DNA from: a virus
Virus record (IMG/VR): IMGVR_UViG_3300030085_003861
Span: 1-29,845 of that record
Reading direction: 5' to 3' (one strand)
Length of the DNA stretch: 29,845 nt
Under the pieces are notes generated by a model. It had not been told where the DNA came from and made no database searches. It saw only the letters and a list, made by a program, of their open reading frames with translations. Below, one piece after another: positions 18,901 to 26,267 of the stretch. Made by a program: the position numbers and the translations under genes. Position 1 is the first letter of the stretch, and each line of letters begins with the position of its first letter.

Positions 18901-19415
18901 TTTCCAAAAAGTTGTCCTGATTGGTTGGCCGCATTTAATATTGAAGTGAACTGCTCTCTGTAATTTGAATTTGCACTATCGTTCCATATAATGTTCTGAT
19001 TGGCTAAATTAGTTCCTGTGCTGTCTAGCACATCCTGTGTGGTAGATATTGCCTCCACCTTAAGCAGTCCGGTAGCAGGTTTATTTCTTGAAGCGTTATA
19101 GTTGATTAACCTTGCTAACCTAAGGACTGAATTACGCCTCTCCGCAGTTTCTAAGAAGTTTTCCCTTGCATTCAAGTCAACTCTAAATGACAAAGCCTGA
19201 GAAATGTAGGCAATGAGATCTATCAACGCAATGTACTCAGAACTTTCTACAAAATCGTTGAAATCGTCTGGGTAATTTTCCTTGAGATATGACACCATGG
19301 TCCTTCTCAATGTTTCAAAGTCGTATGATTTGAAATCCGCCTGCTGGAAAGCCTGGTAGATCTTCCTCCAATCTTCCGCTACTAATAATCTGTTCTGTCT
19401 ATCTGTTGTGGCCAT
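15927..19415 (-). CDS. 6: Baseplate wedge protein gp6
   Basis: 1162 residues. The N-terminus (LVAEDWRKIYQAFQQADFK, MVSYLKENYPDDFNDFVES, SFRVDLNARENFLETAERR, LARLINYN) is characteristic of gp6/baseplate-J-like wedge proteins. FVFGDGNFSNIPLGNFRTYYR (~360-380) and EDYQVVPLSASQEIVKVRS (~440-460) are further family blocks. gp6 dimers form the inner ring of the baseplate that triggers sheath contraction. T4 gp6 has 660 residues, so this one is nearly twice as long; extra sequence lies mainly in the middle and includes an EF-hand-like calcium loop at residues 813-824. The last ~45 residues are a Ser/Thr/Gly low-complexity tail ending GAGY. The gene is followed by the giant gene in a TAATG overlap and preceded by a CATAAATA word. 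Confidence 0.85.
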   Translation of the reverse strand: MATTDRQNRLLVAEDWRKIYQAFQQADFKSYDFETLRRTMVSYLKENYPDDFNDFVESSEYIALIDLIAYISQALSFRVDLNARENFLETAERRNSVLRLARLINYNASRNKPATGLLKVEAISTTQDVLDSTGTNLANQNIIWNDSANSNYREQFTSILNAANQSGQLFGNPRESGTIGGVTTEVYTLSSNQFDLPIFKFTKPIGGTNRAFEIVPSSISGSDSIYESSPVPGTGITYSYRSDGSGDSSNNTGFFFLFKQGNMQNQEFNVSTSITNYVKPIETQNINDTDVWLYKLDQFGQLAESWTKVPSLAGNNAIYNSLSKAERNTFNVVTKTNDAIDFVFGDGNFSNIPLGNFRTYYRTSDNAKYAIQPADMQNIQLTVPYTDANGSQQSLTMSLSLKASVYNSAATESNDSIKEKAAQVYYSQNRMITAEDYQVVPLSASQEIVKVRSVNRSASGISRAKEIIDPTGAYSNVSTFAEDGILYREESTQQFTFTFNNRSDIQSTIDLSVEARLKEAYARQFYYFKYSTKDVSTLTSTWNSTTTNTNTNTGYFTSGGALVLGDFATSNLKFAKPGALVKFTSPDTRTFLNGTLVTAGTEDAEDRIWAKIGAVVGDGANGGTGDLESGVGPVTLNNIIPQGAVASAIIPNFTTSFSSTLETDLLDRIEAYEEFGLRYDVDSETWKVITSTNLSASAVFSLTNAGSTTGTNADASWWFKFTNDGNTYTVQYRKLDYIFESEGQNKFHFDVEEKIYDYKTGKTVKDNVKILKTNSIVSTGNSIGYPITWQVVDTVTEADGFQDNRKVKVGFFDSDDDGVVDNPEIFDIFIEPTVSESTKFVFFEKYTSYDNIERFRPYAASNFIVTQNETDINLNSTTYTDEQLFYFYDSAEDVIKKYSSTTNTLSTTTDYQARKGRSSIDFQYKHHAGQETRIDPSVSNIVDVYLLERTYDNLYRIWLQDGGTKPTESTPDQLRINYSGKLNPLKSLSDQIVYHPVKYKLLFGSNAEEELQATFKVVKNPKTNISDAVVKTRVIAAINEFFALDNWDFGDTFFFTELAAYIHNQLAPDLLTAVIVPNQSGQSFGSLFQLNSAADEIFISGATVDDVSIITALGANQLTASGTVVTSTSTTTTNTTTGSAVSGSTTSGSGSSSSSGSSGAGY
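16944..16979 (-). other. EF-hand-like calcium loop within gp6
   Basis: Residues 813-824 of gp6 read D-S-D-D-D-G-V-V-D-N-P-E. This is the 12-residue DxDxDGxxDxxE loop with acidic residues at positions 1, 3, 5, 9 and 12 and Gly at 6, as in EF-hand and dockerin-type calcium sites. Only one loop is seen and no paired helices are evident, so calcium binding is plausible but unproven. Confidence 0.5.
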
Positions 19416-19430
19416 TGTGTATTACAACGA

Positions 19431-19438
19431 TATTTATG
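19431..19438 (-). promoter_or_regulatory. Probable late promoter CATAAATA before gp6
   Basis: CATAAATA on the minus strand lies in the 43-base gap between gp25 and gp6 and ends 15 bases before the gp6 ATG. It matches seven of the eight bases of the T4 late promoter word. Predicted transcription start is about 8-9 bases before the ATG, leaving a very short leader without a clear AGGA site. Confidence 0.5.
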
Positions 19439-19458
19439 TGTAAGGAAATGTGCGTATA

Positions 19459-19869
19459 TTAAGATAGACGCAATAGAGAGTTTTCATCGAAGTTGAATCG
19501 CAGTTTCTCCGTGATATTGAGGGGAACATACTTTATTGTTGCCTGAATGGCAATGCCTTTGTCTGCTTCACTAACCAAAATCTCCTCGGTGGCAATTCTA
19601 GGATCGGCATTGAGATTGGCTGTGATATCCTCGATTATAGCGTCTTTTAGCGATTCAGTGAACGGTTCAAAGATGGCATCATATATTATGGTGCCAAACT
19701 CAGGATTCTCTACCCTCTCACCCTTACGCACACTCAACCTATTGATAAGATCCTGCTTCGCAACCTCAAAATCGTACAGTTTGAAATTTTTCCTGTCAGC
19801 ACGTGAACTGAAACCTTTGAAGGTTATAGTTTTGTTTGATAAGTCTGATCCTGAATCTCCATATGCCAT
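19459..19869 (-). CDS. 25: Baseplate wedge protein gp25
   Basis: 136 residues, close to T4 gp25 (132). The blocks VAKQDLINRLSVRKGERVEN, NPEFGTIIYDAIFEPF and ITANLNADPRI are those of the gp25/lysozyme-like wedge family, with the conserved RKGER (48-52) and NPEFGT (55-60). gp25 sits in the core of the wedge, where it contacts gp6 and gp53 and helps attach sheath to baseplate. Order gp5-gp25-gp6 here is as in T4-like cyanophages; in T4 itself gene 25 is elsewhere. Start chosen at the ATG at 19867-19869; a GGGAG lies 12 bases upstream. Confidence 0.9.
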   Translation of the reverse strand: MAYGDSGSDLSNKTITFKGFSSRADRKNFKLYDFEVAKQDLINRLSVRKGERVENPEFGTIIYDAIFEPFTESLKDAIIEDITANLNADPRIATEEILVSEADKGIAIQATIKYVPLNITEKLRFNFDENSLLRLS

Positions 19870-19875
19870 ATACTA

Positions 19876-19883
19876 TATTTACT
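19876..19883 (-). promoter_or_regulatory. Weak late-promoter-like word AGTAAATA before gp25
   Basis: AGTAAATA on the minus strand ends 6 bases before the gp25 ATG, in the 16-base gap after gp5. Only the TAAATA core matches the T4 late word. Its spacing equals that of the AATAAATA word at 3046-3053. Confidence 0.3.
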
Positions 19884-19885
19884 CC

Positions 19886-21667
19886 CTAAAATCTAAAGAA
19901 ACTTCTCACAGCGGAAATGGCGTTGCTTTTAATAGATGCTATTTTCCCATGAATAAAACTCATTGCGGCACCCTTGGGATCTGAAATTAATTTCTGGATA
20001 TCGTTTGCCTTGCTTGTCAATGTGTTCAAATTTTTAATTGGTAATTTGATGTTGTCATTTAGTTTTACGACTTTGCTTAACTTGTCAGATACTGCTTTTA
20101 TAGATGGTTGCTTCAACAATTCTCCCTTTATCACTTTTAGTTCTGTGGCAGACAATCCTGGACTAGATTTTTTGATTTCAGCCATTGCTTCATTTATAAA
20201 TTTCTTGGTCCTTGCAGTACTGCTCTGCCTGTCGTAAGGCTCATGAGTAACAAAGTCAGTTACCGTTGTCTTGTTGTCAATCTTGTTTGGCTTACCTTGT
20301 ACTAGGGGCGTGTCATCGTCGATGTCTATAAGTCCTTCTGTCACCTTGATTCCTATCGCATCTGGTTTCAACCAACTAGGCCCCCATGCACCACTGGCGC
20401 CAATGGAGTTCATGTGTACTTGTGATCCCGCTAGGTGAATCTGCCCTTTTGCACCATGTAGTTGTGTGCCGTCTGTGAATGAAGAAATACCGTCCCGGCC
20501 ATACGTCCTTACACTACCTTTTTGTGAACTCTGTAGTATTCCTTTTTCTCCCATTGCAAAAAGATATCCCTCAGCGTTCAGCGCCAGATGATTTTCTGAT
20601 GTAAAGTTTATTGTTCCTTTTGCATGAAAGTTAATGTTTGTTTCAGAGTGTAGGTTGAAGTCTCTGCCTGCCCGAAGATTTATTCCACCATCGGAGTACA
20701 CACTGATTGTTCCATCCTTGTCCATCTCCATGTAGGCTTTGCCCGAACCATTTGCTAGGTACACCACACCTTCCGTATCATGCATCAACAATTGATGTCC
20801 GGATGCTGTCCTCAATCTCATGAGTTGGTTGGTTCCATCGATTGCACCGTCGTCCATAACAAAAGTGTGGCCTGTCTTTCTCGTCACGAAGTCCTGTGCA
20901 CCTGAATCCTTTGCACCAACTTTTACTTTTGTGGTGCTAGTATCTTTTCTTCCTGGTGTACTGATCCCAAAAACCTGACTGGGTGTTTCCCTACGAGCAG
21001 AACTTGAAGTGTTCCCACGAATGTCGTCTGCACTCAAACCTTGCTTCAATAAGGTTTCTGCGAATGGGTGTATAGGCTTTGGTATTGATTCGTAATTGCC
21101 GTTCTGCAACGCACCCTGCCTGTTTCTGTTGAGTTCACCCGACGGCACGTTCTCTGAACCATACTTTGACTTCTTGTCTTGCTGGAAGCCGGCATCAGCA
21201 CCTTCGAAAGTTCCATCCAGTGCGTCGTTGGTGTTAGTGCTAGACGCTATACCCGGTGTCATGTGATTGGTGTAAGGCTCTTGCACACATCCTATCCAGT
21301 ATGCCTGCTCCATCTTTCCTTCCGCAAATATAACCAGTACCTTTGTTTCCAGATCCGGTGGCACCATCCACATACCGTATGAGTGTTGTGAATCCTCGAA
21401 AGACGTGCCAGCACCCCTGGCATACTTGCCTCCCTTGGCTCCATAGAAAGGTGCCAAGTATTCACACGTGATAAGTTGGTCCTCTGACGGGTCTGACGTC
21501 TTTGCCAGACTAGGAATGTAGACCTTCAACCTACCCATCCTCGCTGGGTCCAAGTTACCTTTCACTACCCCAACGTATGGCCCAGGATTTTGACCTGTCC
21601 ATGATTTATCACCGCCTGGTGCCTTAGATGTTGAAGCATCTCCTTTAAGATAATTGTATAGTGACAT
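19886..21667 (-). CDS. 5: Baseplate central spike protein gp5, lacking the lysozyme domain
   Basis: 593 residues. An N-terminal OB-fold (about 28-135: PYVGVVKGNLDPARMGRLKV, YGMWMVPPDLETKVLVIF, AYWIGCVQEPY) is followed by a linker with HPFAETLLKQGLSADDIRG and then a VgrG-like beta-helix (about 265-420: RKTGHTFVMDDG, RLRTASGHQLLMHD, INLRAGRDFNLHSETNINFH). gp5 trimers form the needle at the tail tip. In T4 a lysozyme domain sits between OB-fold and helix; here the linker of ~130 residues shows no lysozyme motifs, as in cyanophage gp5. An extra Lys-rich helical tail (about 460-593) ends VRSFFRF. The start overlaps the hub gene by TAATG with AAAGGA upstream. Confidence 0.85.
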   Translation of the reverse strand: MSLYNYLKGDASTSKAPGGDKSWTGQNPGPYVGVVKGNLDPARMGRLKVYIPSLAKTSDPSEDQLITCEYLAPFYGAKGGKYARGAGTSFEDSQHSYGMWMVPPDLETKVLVIFAEGKMEQAYWIGCVQEPYTNHMTPGIASSTNTNDALDGTFEGADAGFQQDKKSKYGSENVPSGELNRNRQGALQNGNYESIPKPIHPFAETLLKQGLSADDIRGNTSSSARRETPSQVFGISTPGRKDTSTTKVKVGAKDSGAQDFVTRKTGHTFVMDDGAIDGTNQLMRLRTASGHQLLMHDTEGVVYLANGSGKAYMEMDKDGTISVYSDGGINLRAGRDFNLHSETNINFHAKGTINFTSENHLALNAEGYLFAMGEKGILQSSQKGSVRTYGRDGISSFTDGTQLHGAKGQIHLAGSQVHMNSIGASGAWGPSWLKPDAIGIKVTEGLIDIDDDTPLVQGKPNKIDNKTTVTDFVTHEPYDRQSSTARTKKFINEAMAEIKKSSPGLSATELKVIKGELLKQPSIKAVSDKLSKVVKLNDNIKLPIKNLNTLTSKANDIQKLISDPKGAAMSFIHGKIASIKSNAISAVRSFFRF

Positions 21668-23934
21668 TACGATAAAAATCCTTTTATTTTTTTAGTGACT
21701 TTGGCTTTTAATCTGGTAACATTCGCCGAGGCCAGGTCAACAAATTTCTTTCCAATACTAGTTAAGTTTTCTTTGACGTTGGCGAAATTTTTCACGTTGT
21801 AGAAATTTGCAAGTTCATTTTTCAAAACAATGAATGATTCGCCGTTTCTATTCACCACGCTGGAGGTCGGAACGGGGTTTGATATCGGCATACCTTGGTT
21901 GTTAAATCTAACCAAATTTAATACGTTTGTGTACTTGCCATCAACAAAATTGTGTTCTACCTGGACCACCCTGTACAGTCCACTGAACGCGGCCGCCTGG
22001 CCTGTTTGCAGTTCATACACCCCTGTCTGGTCATTAAGGTCTGTGGGCATCCTGAAATTCAAGTTTATGATGGGTTCTGCTACATCAGTGTTGTAACACT
22101 GCAAATCTTCGTTCCATATCCTTCTCCTGTTGGCCCTCCAGTAGTCTATGTCGGGGTCGGTCCCTACACCGGTTCCTTGGGCAAAATTACTTGTGTTCAT
22201 TGGTATGAATTGGGACTGGCTTATCCAGGCTGGATCACCTAGGATCTCCAACCTTAGATTGACCATGTCCGCCATAGGATGGGTGAGCGAATCAAGGAAT
22301 TGGTCTAACTGTGTGGGCGTGCCACCGGTCTTACCAGTGCCTTCGTTTTTTGCGGTGCCTGGATGTGACCTTGTCACAAAGTCCTGGTCAGTGTAATACT
22401 GTGTGGCGTTAGACACTGATCCGGTATCTTTGCTTCGAGCATCATTTATGTTGTTTGTACGATCATCGGTGTTTTCAAAATCCTTGAGCCTACTTTGGTA
22501 GTATGCCACTTTGTAATCAATGTTTAGATCTAACACGTCGACATTATCACCTGTGAATATGTAATTGTAGGTCTTGAACACAAAACTCTTGAAGTTCTGT
22601 CCTGTGCTGACTCCGGGAATCGCCAAAGAATAAGCATGTACCTTGTATGGTTCAACGTGAAAGGTTATGTGCTTCCTATTCATGGCCCTTATCATGTCGA
22701 AGTCACCCGGTATGGGCTCGACGCTGGACCTTATCTTGAAGTAGTCAAAGAAAAAGTCCTGCGCCTGTTCCAACACTTCCTGGGCGCCACCCTTGAACTG
22801 TGCAACGTTTAACTGTTTGGTTACCTTCTGTTTCCATTGATCAAACTTGGCATCTGTGTAATCGGGGTGTCCTTTCATGATCTCTTCCAGTATTTTTGTG
22901 ATAGCGTTGCTGGAATTGATCTTCATGTAGTCAGGTGGCACTGCTATTTCATTCGCCACGTAGAATCCAGCGTCCGCGCCTGTGGCACCTTGCGTGGCCA
23001 TTCCGGTGCTCTCGAGATTGTCCATTGACAGTTCCACATCTTTTATTCCGTCAGGCAAGTTATCAAAAGCAATGGTGTATATGTCAGGTTTTTCCACTTG
23101 ACCTTGTTTTTCTTCGTCCTCGTTCTGTTTGTTCAATAATTTTTCGAGAGCCACAAACACGTCTGACAACTTCCTACCAACCGGTTGTAATTGACCTGCT
23201 GTCCTTGGATAGTTGAATCTATTCACAAAAGCAAATTCATTGTATGGTATAGCGGTCACCGAGTACACAGTGCCTGCGGCAGTCACGTTCATCTTCATAT
23301 TTGTGATCTTGATAGGTATCAAGCGTTTCATATTCTTAGAATCTTTCTCTGTCGCCAAATTTCCTAATTCGTCAAACCCTTGGAAGTCTATTGTCAACAG
23401 GAACGGGGCATCTAGATGATCAAGGAATCCGTTGTTTATTGCGGCTCCACGTATTCTTTCAAGTAGTGTTATGCCGGCCGGCTCCACTATCTCCATTTCT
23501 ATTTGAGTAACCGACGTGAGTCTTCTCTTTTCGTTCAGTCCCGGAATACTATTCATGCTGACTGATCTAATAAAAAGGTCTCTATTCCGTTCCAACACAG
23601 TCCTACTTTTTTCGACTGCGCCTTGCAGTCGCTCATTCTCCTCAAGTATCTTTCTGTCTCCGGGAGTAAGAGCATTTCTTTCGTTGTTTTCATTTGGTCC
23701 GATACCAGAACTCCTTAGTATAATATCATGTGGTCTGCTGTTCAATAATTCTGCTGTGTTTACGAGATCGTCCCTGGACAACGCACTCAAAGTGAACAGT
23801 TGGGTATATGATGCAAACTGGTGTAAAAGATTTGGAGCGTTGATAGTGGTTATGAACTGCTCGTTGGTTTTGTTTAAGGTGCTTTTTTCCGTAATTGTTT
23901 CACCAAAATCAGGACCGTTATATTCTATAGCCAT
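21667..23934 (-). CDS. Baseplate hub-like virion structural protein
   Basis: 755 residues. Conserved blocks include TSVTQIEMEIVEPAGITLLE, APFLLTIDFQGFDELGN, MKMNVTAAGTVYSVTAIPYN, HITFHVEPYKVHAYS, NVDVLDLNIDYKVAYYQS and, near the C-terminus, AFSGLYRVVQVEHNFVDGKY. The last is typical of tail-hub proteins that close a domain shared with gp27-type hubs. Place between gp53 and gp5, where T4-like cyanophages encode a large structural protein, supports a hub role holding the gp5 spike (inference). T4 gp27 has 391 residues, so this is much longer. A coiled or helical, Lys-rich tail ends TKKIKGFLS. It follows gp53 after 3 bases. The assignment to gp27 is not proven. Confidence 0.65.
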   Translation of the reverse strand: MAIEYNGPDFGETITEKSTLNKTNEQFITTINAPNLLHQFASYTQLFTLSALSRDDLVNTAELLNSRPHDIILRSSGIGPNENNERNALTPGDRKILEENERLQGAVEKSRTVLERNRDLFIRSVSMNSIPGLNEKRRLTSVTQIEMEIVEPAGITLLERIRGAAINNGFLDHLDAPFLLTIDFQGFDELGNLATEKDSKNMKRLIPIKITNMKMNVTAAGTVYSVTAIPYNEFAFVNRFNYPRTAGQLQPVGRKLSDVFVALEKLLNKQNEDEEKQGQVEKPDIYTIAFDNLPDGIKDVELSMDNLESTGMATQGATGADAGFYVANEIAVPPDYMKINSSNAITKILEEIMKGHPDYTDAKFDQWKQKVTKQLNVAQFKGGAQEVLEQAQDFFFDYFKIRSSVEPIPGDFDMIRAMNRKHITFHVEPYKVHAYSLAIPGVSTGQNFKSFVFKTYNYIFTGDNVDVLDLNIDYKVAYYQSRLKDFENTDDRTNNINDARSKDTGSVSNATQYYTDQDFVTRSHPGTAKNEGTGKTGGTPTQLDQFLDSLTHPMADMVNLRLEILGDPAWISQSQFIPMNTSNFAQGTGVGTDPDIDYWRANRRRIWNEDLQCYNTDVAEPIINLNFRMPTDLNDQTGVYELQTGQAAAFSGLYRVVQVEHNFVDGKYTNVLNLVRFNNQGMPISNPVPTSSVVNRNGESFIVLKNELANFYNVKNFANVKENLTSIGKKFVDLASANVTRLKAKVTKKIKGFLS

Positions 23935-23937
23935 AGG

Positions 23938-24237
23938 TTATATCCCCAGGTCTTTGAGCAGATTTTCTTTCTTGGGCAACTGCACAGTCACCCCTGGTTT
24001 GAAATCGTAAATTGGGTCTTCCAACTGATCTGGATTTCGCTGTGCGAACACCCACCATAGCCTAGGTGAACCGTACAAGTCATATGCCAACAGGTCAGGC
24101 CTGTAAGCGTATGTTCTCTCAATGGTGTATTCTTGATCATCTTGCTCGGCGGTGATCGTTCTCGGATTCAGTATGTCTAAGTAATCTGCTATCTCACGAG
24201 TATCGAAATATGGAGATGTGTTTGAATATTTTGCCAT
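23938..24237 (-). CDS. 53: Baseplate wedge protein gp53
   Basis: 99 residues, shorter than T4 gp53 (196) but of the size seen in cyanophage relatives. The family block TYAYRPDLLAYDLYGSPRLW followed by WVFAQRNPDQLEDPIYDF and PGVTVQLPKKENL is clear; this is a LysM-like wedge domain. gp53 clamps the inner baseplate wedge and links gp6/gp25 to gp48/gp54. Its ATG overlaps the stop of the tube-cap gene by TAATG, with AGGA 8 bases upstream, so expression is coupled. Confidence is high from the central motif. Confidence 0.85.
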   Translation of the reverse strand: MAKYSNTSPYFDTREIADYLDILNPRTITAEQDDQEYTIERTYAYRPDLLAYDLYGSPRLWWVFAQRNPDQLEDPIYDFKPGVTVQLPKKENLLKDLGI

Positions 24238-25145
24238 TAAATGAATCCTACCTCGTTTCGTCCTTTACCATTCAATTCGCCGTTGACAAATTTCTTCATT
24301 GAGAAGTTTTTAATTGAATCTCTGCTGTAGATAGGTGTGACTAACACAGATATGTTCGACAGAGTTGGCGCCCAGGTTTGCGAGTCTGAATCAAAACCAT
24401 CAACGGAAGCGTTTGTGATCGATTCCATGTTTATTGGTCTGCCTGTGTATGGATCATAACTTAGACCAGAATTAAGGTAACTTTGTTGTTGGGAAATGAA
24501 ATCTTGTTTGGCAAGATCACCTTTGCTTCCTTGCTTGGTACTGATGTAGTCAATTCCAGGCCTTAGTTCAACGTTGAACGTGTTTATGACCACAGGCACT
24601 TTGTTGAACATGTGATCACCATAACCATACAAGTGCATGATTGGTGGCGGATTGCCCTTAAGGCCGTCTAGACCATCATCGCTACCAAAAAACATTTTGG
24701 TCGCTGTCCTTAAGAAATTGACTGTTGCTACCCAATGCCTTGCATCGTCCTGATTCTGCACTGGAAACTCGCCAATGATGTTCATTGAATCCACCTGCGA
24801 ATTCTGATATGCCTGGTGCGGATAATTGCTGTGTACCTGATCCATTGCGTTGTAGTTTGCAGAATGCTGTATTACCACCGCGGGTGTCAATGGCCAGAAG
24901 ATTCCATTTGACTCGGCAAGTGGTTGCATCAGTGGATTGTTTTCAAAGTCGAAAAACTTTTGCAACGGTCCGTCCGGAACCTGTAATCGTACACGCCAGT
25001 CCTTTTTGTCAGATCTGCCTGACCATTTGGCCCTTGCCTGTACAATACGTGAATCGGTAGAAATACCTGCACCCATTAATCTTCCCAGGGTCCTGTTGAA
25101 TATGCTTGATCCAACATTCTTTATAACTTTGCCAATTGTTGCCAT
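24237..25145 (-). CDS. 48: Baseplate tail-tube cap/initiator protein (gp48-like, possibly gp54)
   Basis: 302 residues. Blocks KKDWRVRLQVPDGPLQKFF, IFWPLTPAVVIQHSANYNAM, VHSNYPHQAYQNSQVDSMNI, ARHWVATVNFLRTATKMFFG and VPVVINTFNVELRPGIDYIS match the tail-tube-like fold of gp48 in T4-like cyanophages. This protein caps the hub and starts tail-tube polymerisation. The N-terminus (IGKVIKNVGSSIFNRTLGRL) is a likely amphipathic helix. Marine T4-likes often have one gene here where T4 has gp48 and gp54, so the number is uncertain. It is the first gene of the leftward baseplate run; a perfect TATAAATA lies 44 bases before its ATG and AAAGGAAAG within the leader, with AGGA 14 bases before the ATG. Confidence 0.75.
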   Translation of the reverse strand: MATIGKVIKNVGSSIFNRTLGRLMGAGISTDSRIVQARAKWSGRSDKKDWRVRLQVPDGPLQKFFDFENNPLMQPLAESNGIFWPLTPAVVIQHSANYNAMDQVHSNYPHQAYQNSQVDSMNIIGEFPVQNQDDARHWVATVNFLRTATKMFFGSDDGLDGLKGNPPPIMHLYGYGDHMFNKVPVVINTFNVELRPGIDYISTKQGSKGDLAKQDFISQQQSYLNSGLSYDPYTGRPINMESITNASVDGFDSDSQTWAPTLSNISVLVTPIYSRDSIKNFSMKKFVNGELNGKGRNEVGFI

Positions 25146-25189
25146 TTAAATGGTTGCTTTCCTTTGTAAAATTTCGTATACTTTAACTA

Positions 25190-25197
25190 TATTTATA
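25190..25197 (-). promoter_or_regulatory. T4-type late promoter TATAAATA
   Basis: A perfect match to the T4 late promoter word on the minus strand, within CTATAAATATAG (25187-25198). Transcription would start about 6 bases downstream and leave a leader of roughly 40 bases before the tube-cap ATG. The dedicated sigma factor gp55 is encoded divergently right next to it. Confidence 0.75.
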
Positions 25198-25272
25198 GGC
25201 ATTATTTTAGGCGCACTTAATTCACCATACGGCACGATTCAACAGACCTGTTTGTGGTCACTTCAACGATTT

Positions 25273-25278
25273 AGAGGA
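25273..25278 (+). promoter_or_regulatory. Ribosome binding site AGAGGA of gp55
   Basis: AGAGGA ends 5 bases before the ATG at 25284-25286. It is a strong site at normal spacing and fixes that ATG as the start. Confidence 0.75.
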
Positions 25279-25283
25279 TAATT

Positions 25284-26264
25284 ATGAAACGAGTGAAATA
25301 CTTAAACAACCGAGATCTGTTGGCTCAAATACACGCCAGTAAAAACACGTACTGCTCATACGTCACCCCAGAGGATGCACAGTATGACCTAATTGTACAG
25401 AATCTGAAGAAAGTCAACGCCAGTGCTGTGGCACAGGCACGAAAGTCCAAGGCCAAAAGGCTCACGCAAGAAGCATGGGAACAAGCCAAAGCGGCGGGTC
25501 TTAAGAAAATAAAATTAGCGGACTACACAGTCTCTCCAAGAAAAATAGATAAGACTGATCTTGTGTTTAGGGTGATGTCATTTGATCATGTGCCAATGGA
25601 TGATGAAAGGAAAAAGAATCCAAAGACAACAGCGGATCACCACAGCAAAGTGAATTTCCCTCCTTTCCAACATTATCGATTTGACAAGAAGGACAAACTA
25701 GTCTGCGTTGGCAAGTCACATTGGGTTGGCGGAATGAGTAATGGACACTTCTCCGTAGACCATGGCAAGATGACCAACCAACTGGCACTGATGTACATGA
25801 AACTGTGTGAACGTTATGGCACAAGGGCAAACTGGAGAGGTTACACATACAACGATGAGATGCAGTCACAGGCGCTTATGCAACTTTCACAGATTGGTCT
25901 GCAATTCGACGAATCAAAATCGGACAACCCATTCGCATACTACACAGCGGCGATCACGAATTCGTTCACAAGGATACTGAACATCGAGAAGAAGAACCAG
26001 GCAATAAGGGATGACCTTCTGGAATTCAACAACATGATGCCGAGCTTCACTAGGCAAAACGAAAACGACACCAGTGCACCGTCCTACAAAAAAAGAATGA
26101 AGGAGGCGCACGGCGAAGTACGTCAGGTAAACAAGACCGGAATAGCAAAACTTAACAAGGTGTTAAAGAAAAAAGGCAAGTTGGAGGCCGAGGATTTCGA
26201 AACAGTCAATTCAAGAAAGGTTGATATGACAAATCACAAACCGATAATAAAGAAGAGATGGTAG
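25284..26264 (+). CDS. 55: RNA polymerase sigma factor for late transcription gp55
   Basis: 326 residues. The sigma-2-like core is at about 160-260: MTNQLALMYMKLCERYG, NWRGYTYNDEMQSQALMQLS, NPFAYYTAAITNSFTRILN, IEKKNQAIRDDLLEFNN. This is the recognisable gp55 signature. gp55 replaces the host sigma factor and directs RNA polymerase to TATAAATA late promoters; in T4 it is activated by the sliding clamp gp45 and gp33. T4 gp55 has only 185 residues; here about 150 extra N-terminal residues (DLLAQIHASKNTYC, DLVFRVMSFDHVP, FPPFQHYRFDKKD) precede the core, and a basic tail ends PIIKKRW. First gene of a rightward run; gp47 begins 4 bases after its stop. Confidence 0.85.
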   Translation: MKRVKYLNNRDLLAQIHASKNTYCSYVTPEDAQYDLIVQNLKKVNASAVAQARKSKAKRLTQEAWEQAKAAGLKKIKLADYTVSPRKIDKTDLVFRVMSFDHVPMDDERKKNPKTTADHHSKVNFPPFQHYRFDKKDKLVCVGKSHWVGGMSNGHFSVDHGKMTNQLALMYMKLCERYGTRANWRGYTYNDEMQSQALMQLSQIGLQFDESKSDNPFAYYTAAITNSFTRILNIEKKNQAIRDDLLEFNNMMPSFTRQNENDTSAPSYKKRMKEAHGEVRQVNKTGIAKLNKVLKKKGKLEAEDFETVNSRKVDMTNHKPIIKKRW

Positions 26265-26267
26265 CAT

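Larger units (their letters stand above)
25146..25283. other. Divergent intergenic region between the baseplate run and the gp55-gp47-gp46 run
   Basis: A 138-base gap, the longest without a gene here. It holds the TATAAATA late promoter on the minus strand (25190-25197) and the gp55 ribosome site on the plus strand. I see no convincing bacterial-type promoter for the plus-strand genes, no tRNA and no strong terminator; a short hairpin at 25245-25259 has only a 4-bp stem. Confidence 0.7.

Noticed and set aside
20980-21290. Possible lysozyme domain in gp5
   Set aside because: The linker between OB-fold and beta-helix shows none of the T4-lysozyme motifs and is too short and polar.
23516-24010. 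Plus-strand open frame of 164 codons opposite the hub-like gene and gp53
   Set aside because: It spans the antisense of two well-supported genes, with no ribosome site or recognisable domain.
25245-25259. Possible hairpin GACC-loop-GGTC in the divergent gap
   Set aside because: Only four base pairs with a 7-base loop and no T-run, too weak for a terminator and no sign of an operator repeat.
25146-25283. tRNA gene or bacterial-type promoter in the divergent gap
   Set aside because: No cloverleaf could be drawn and no convincing -35/-10 pair for the plus strand was found by eye.
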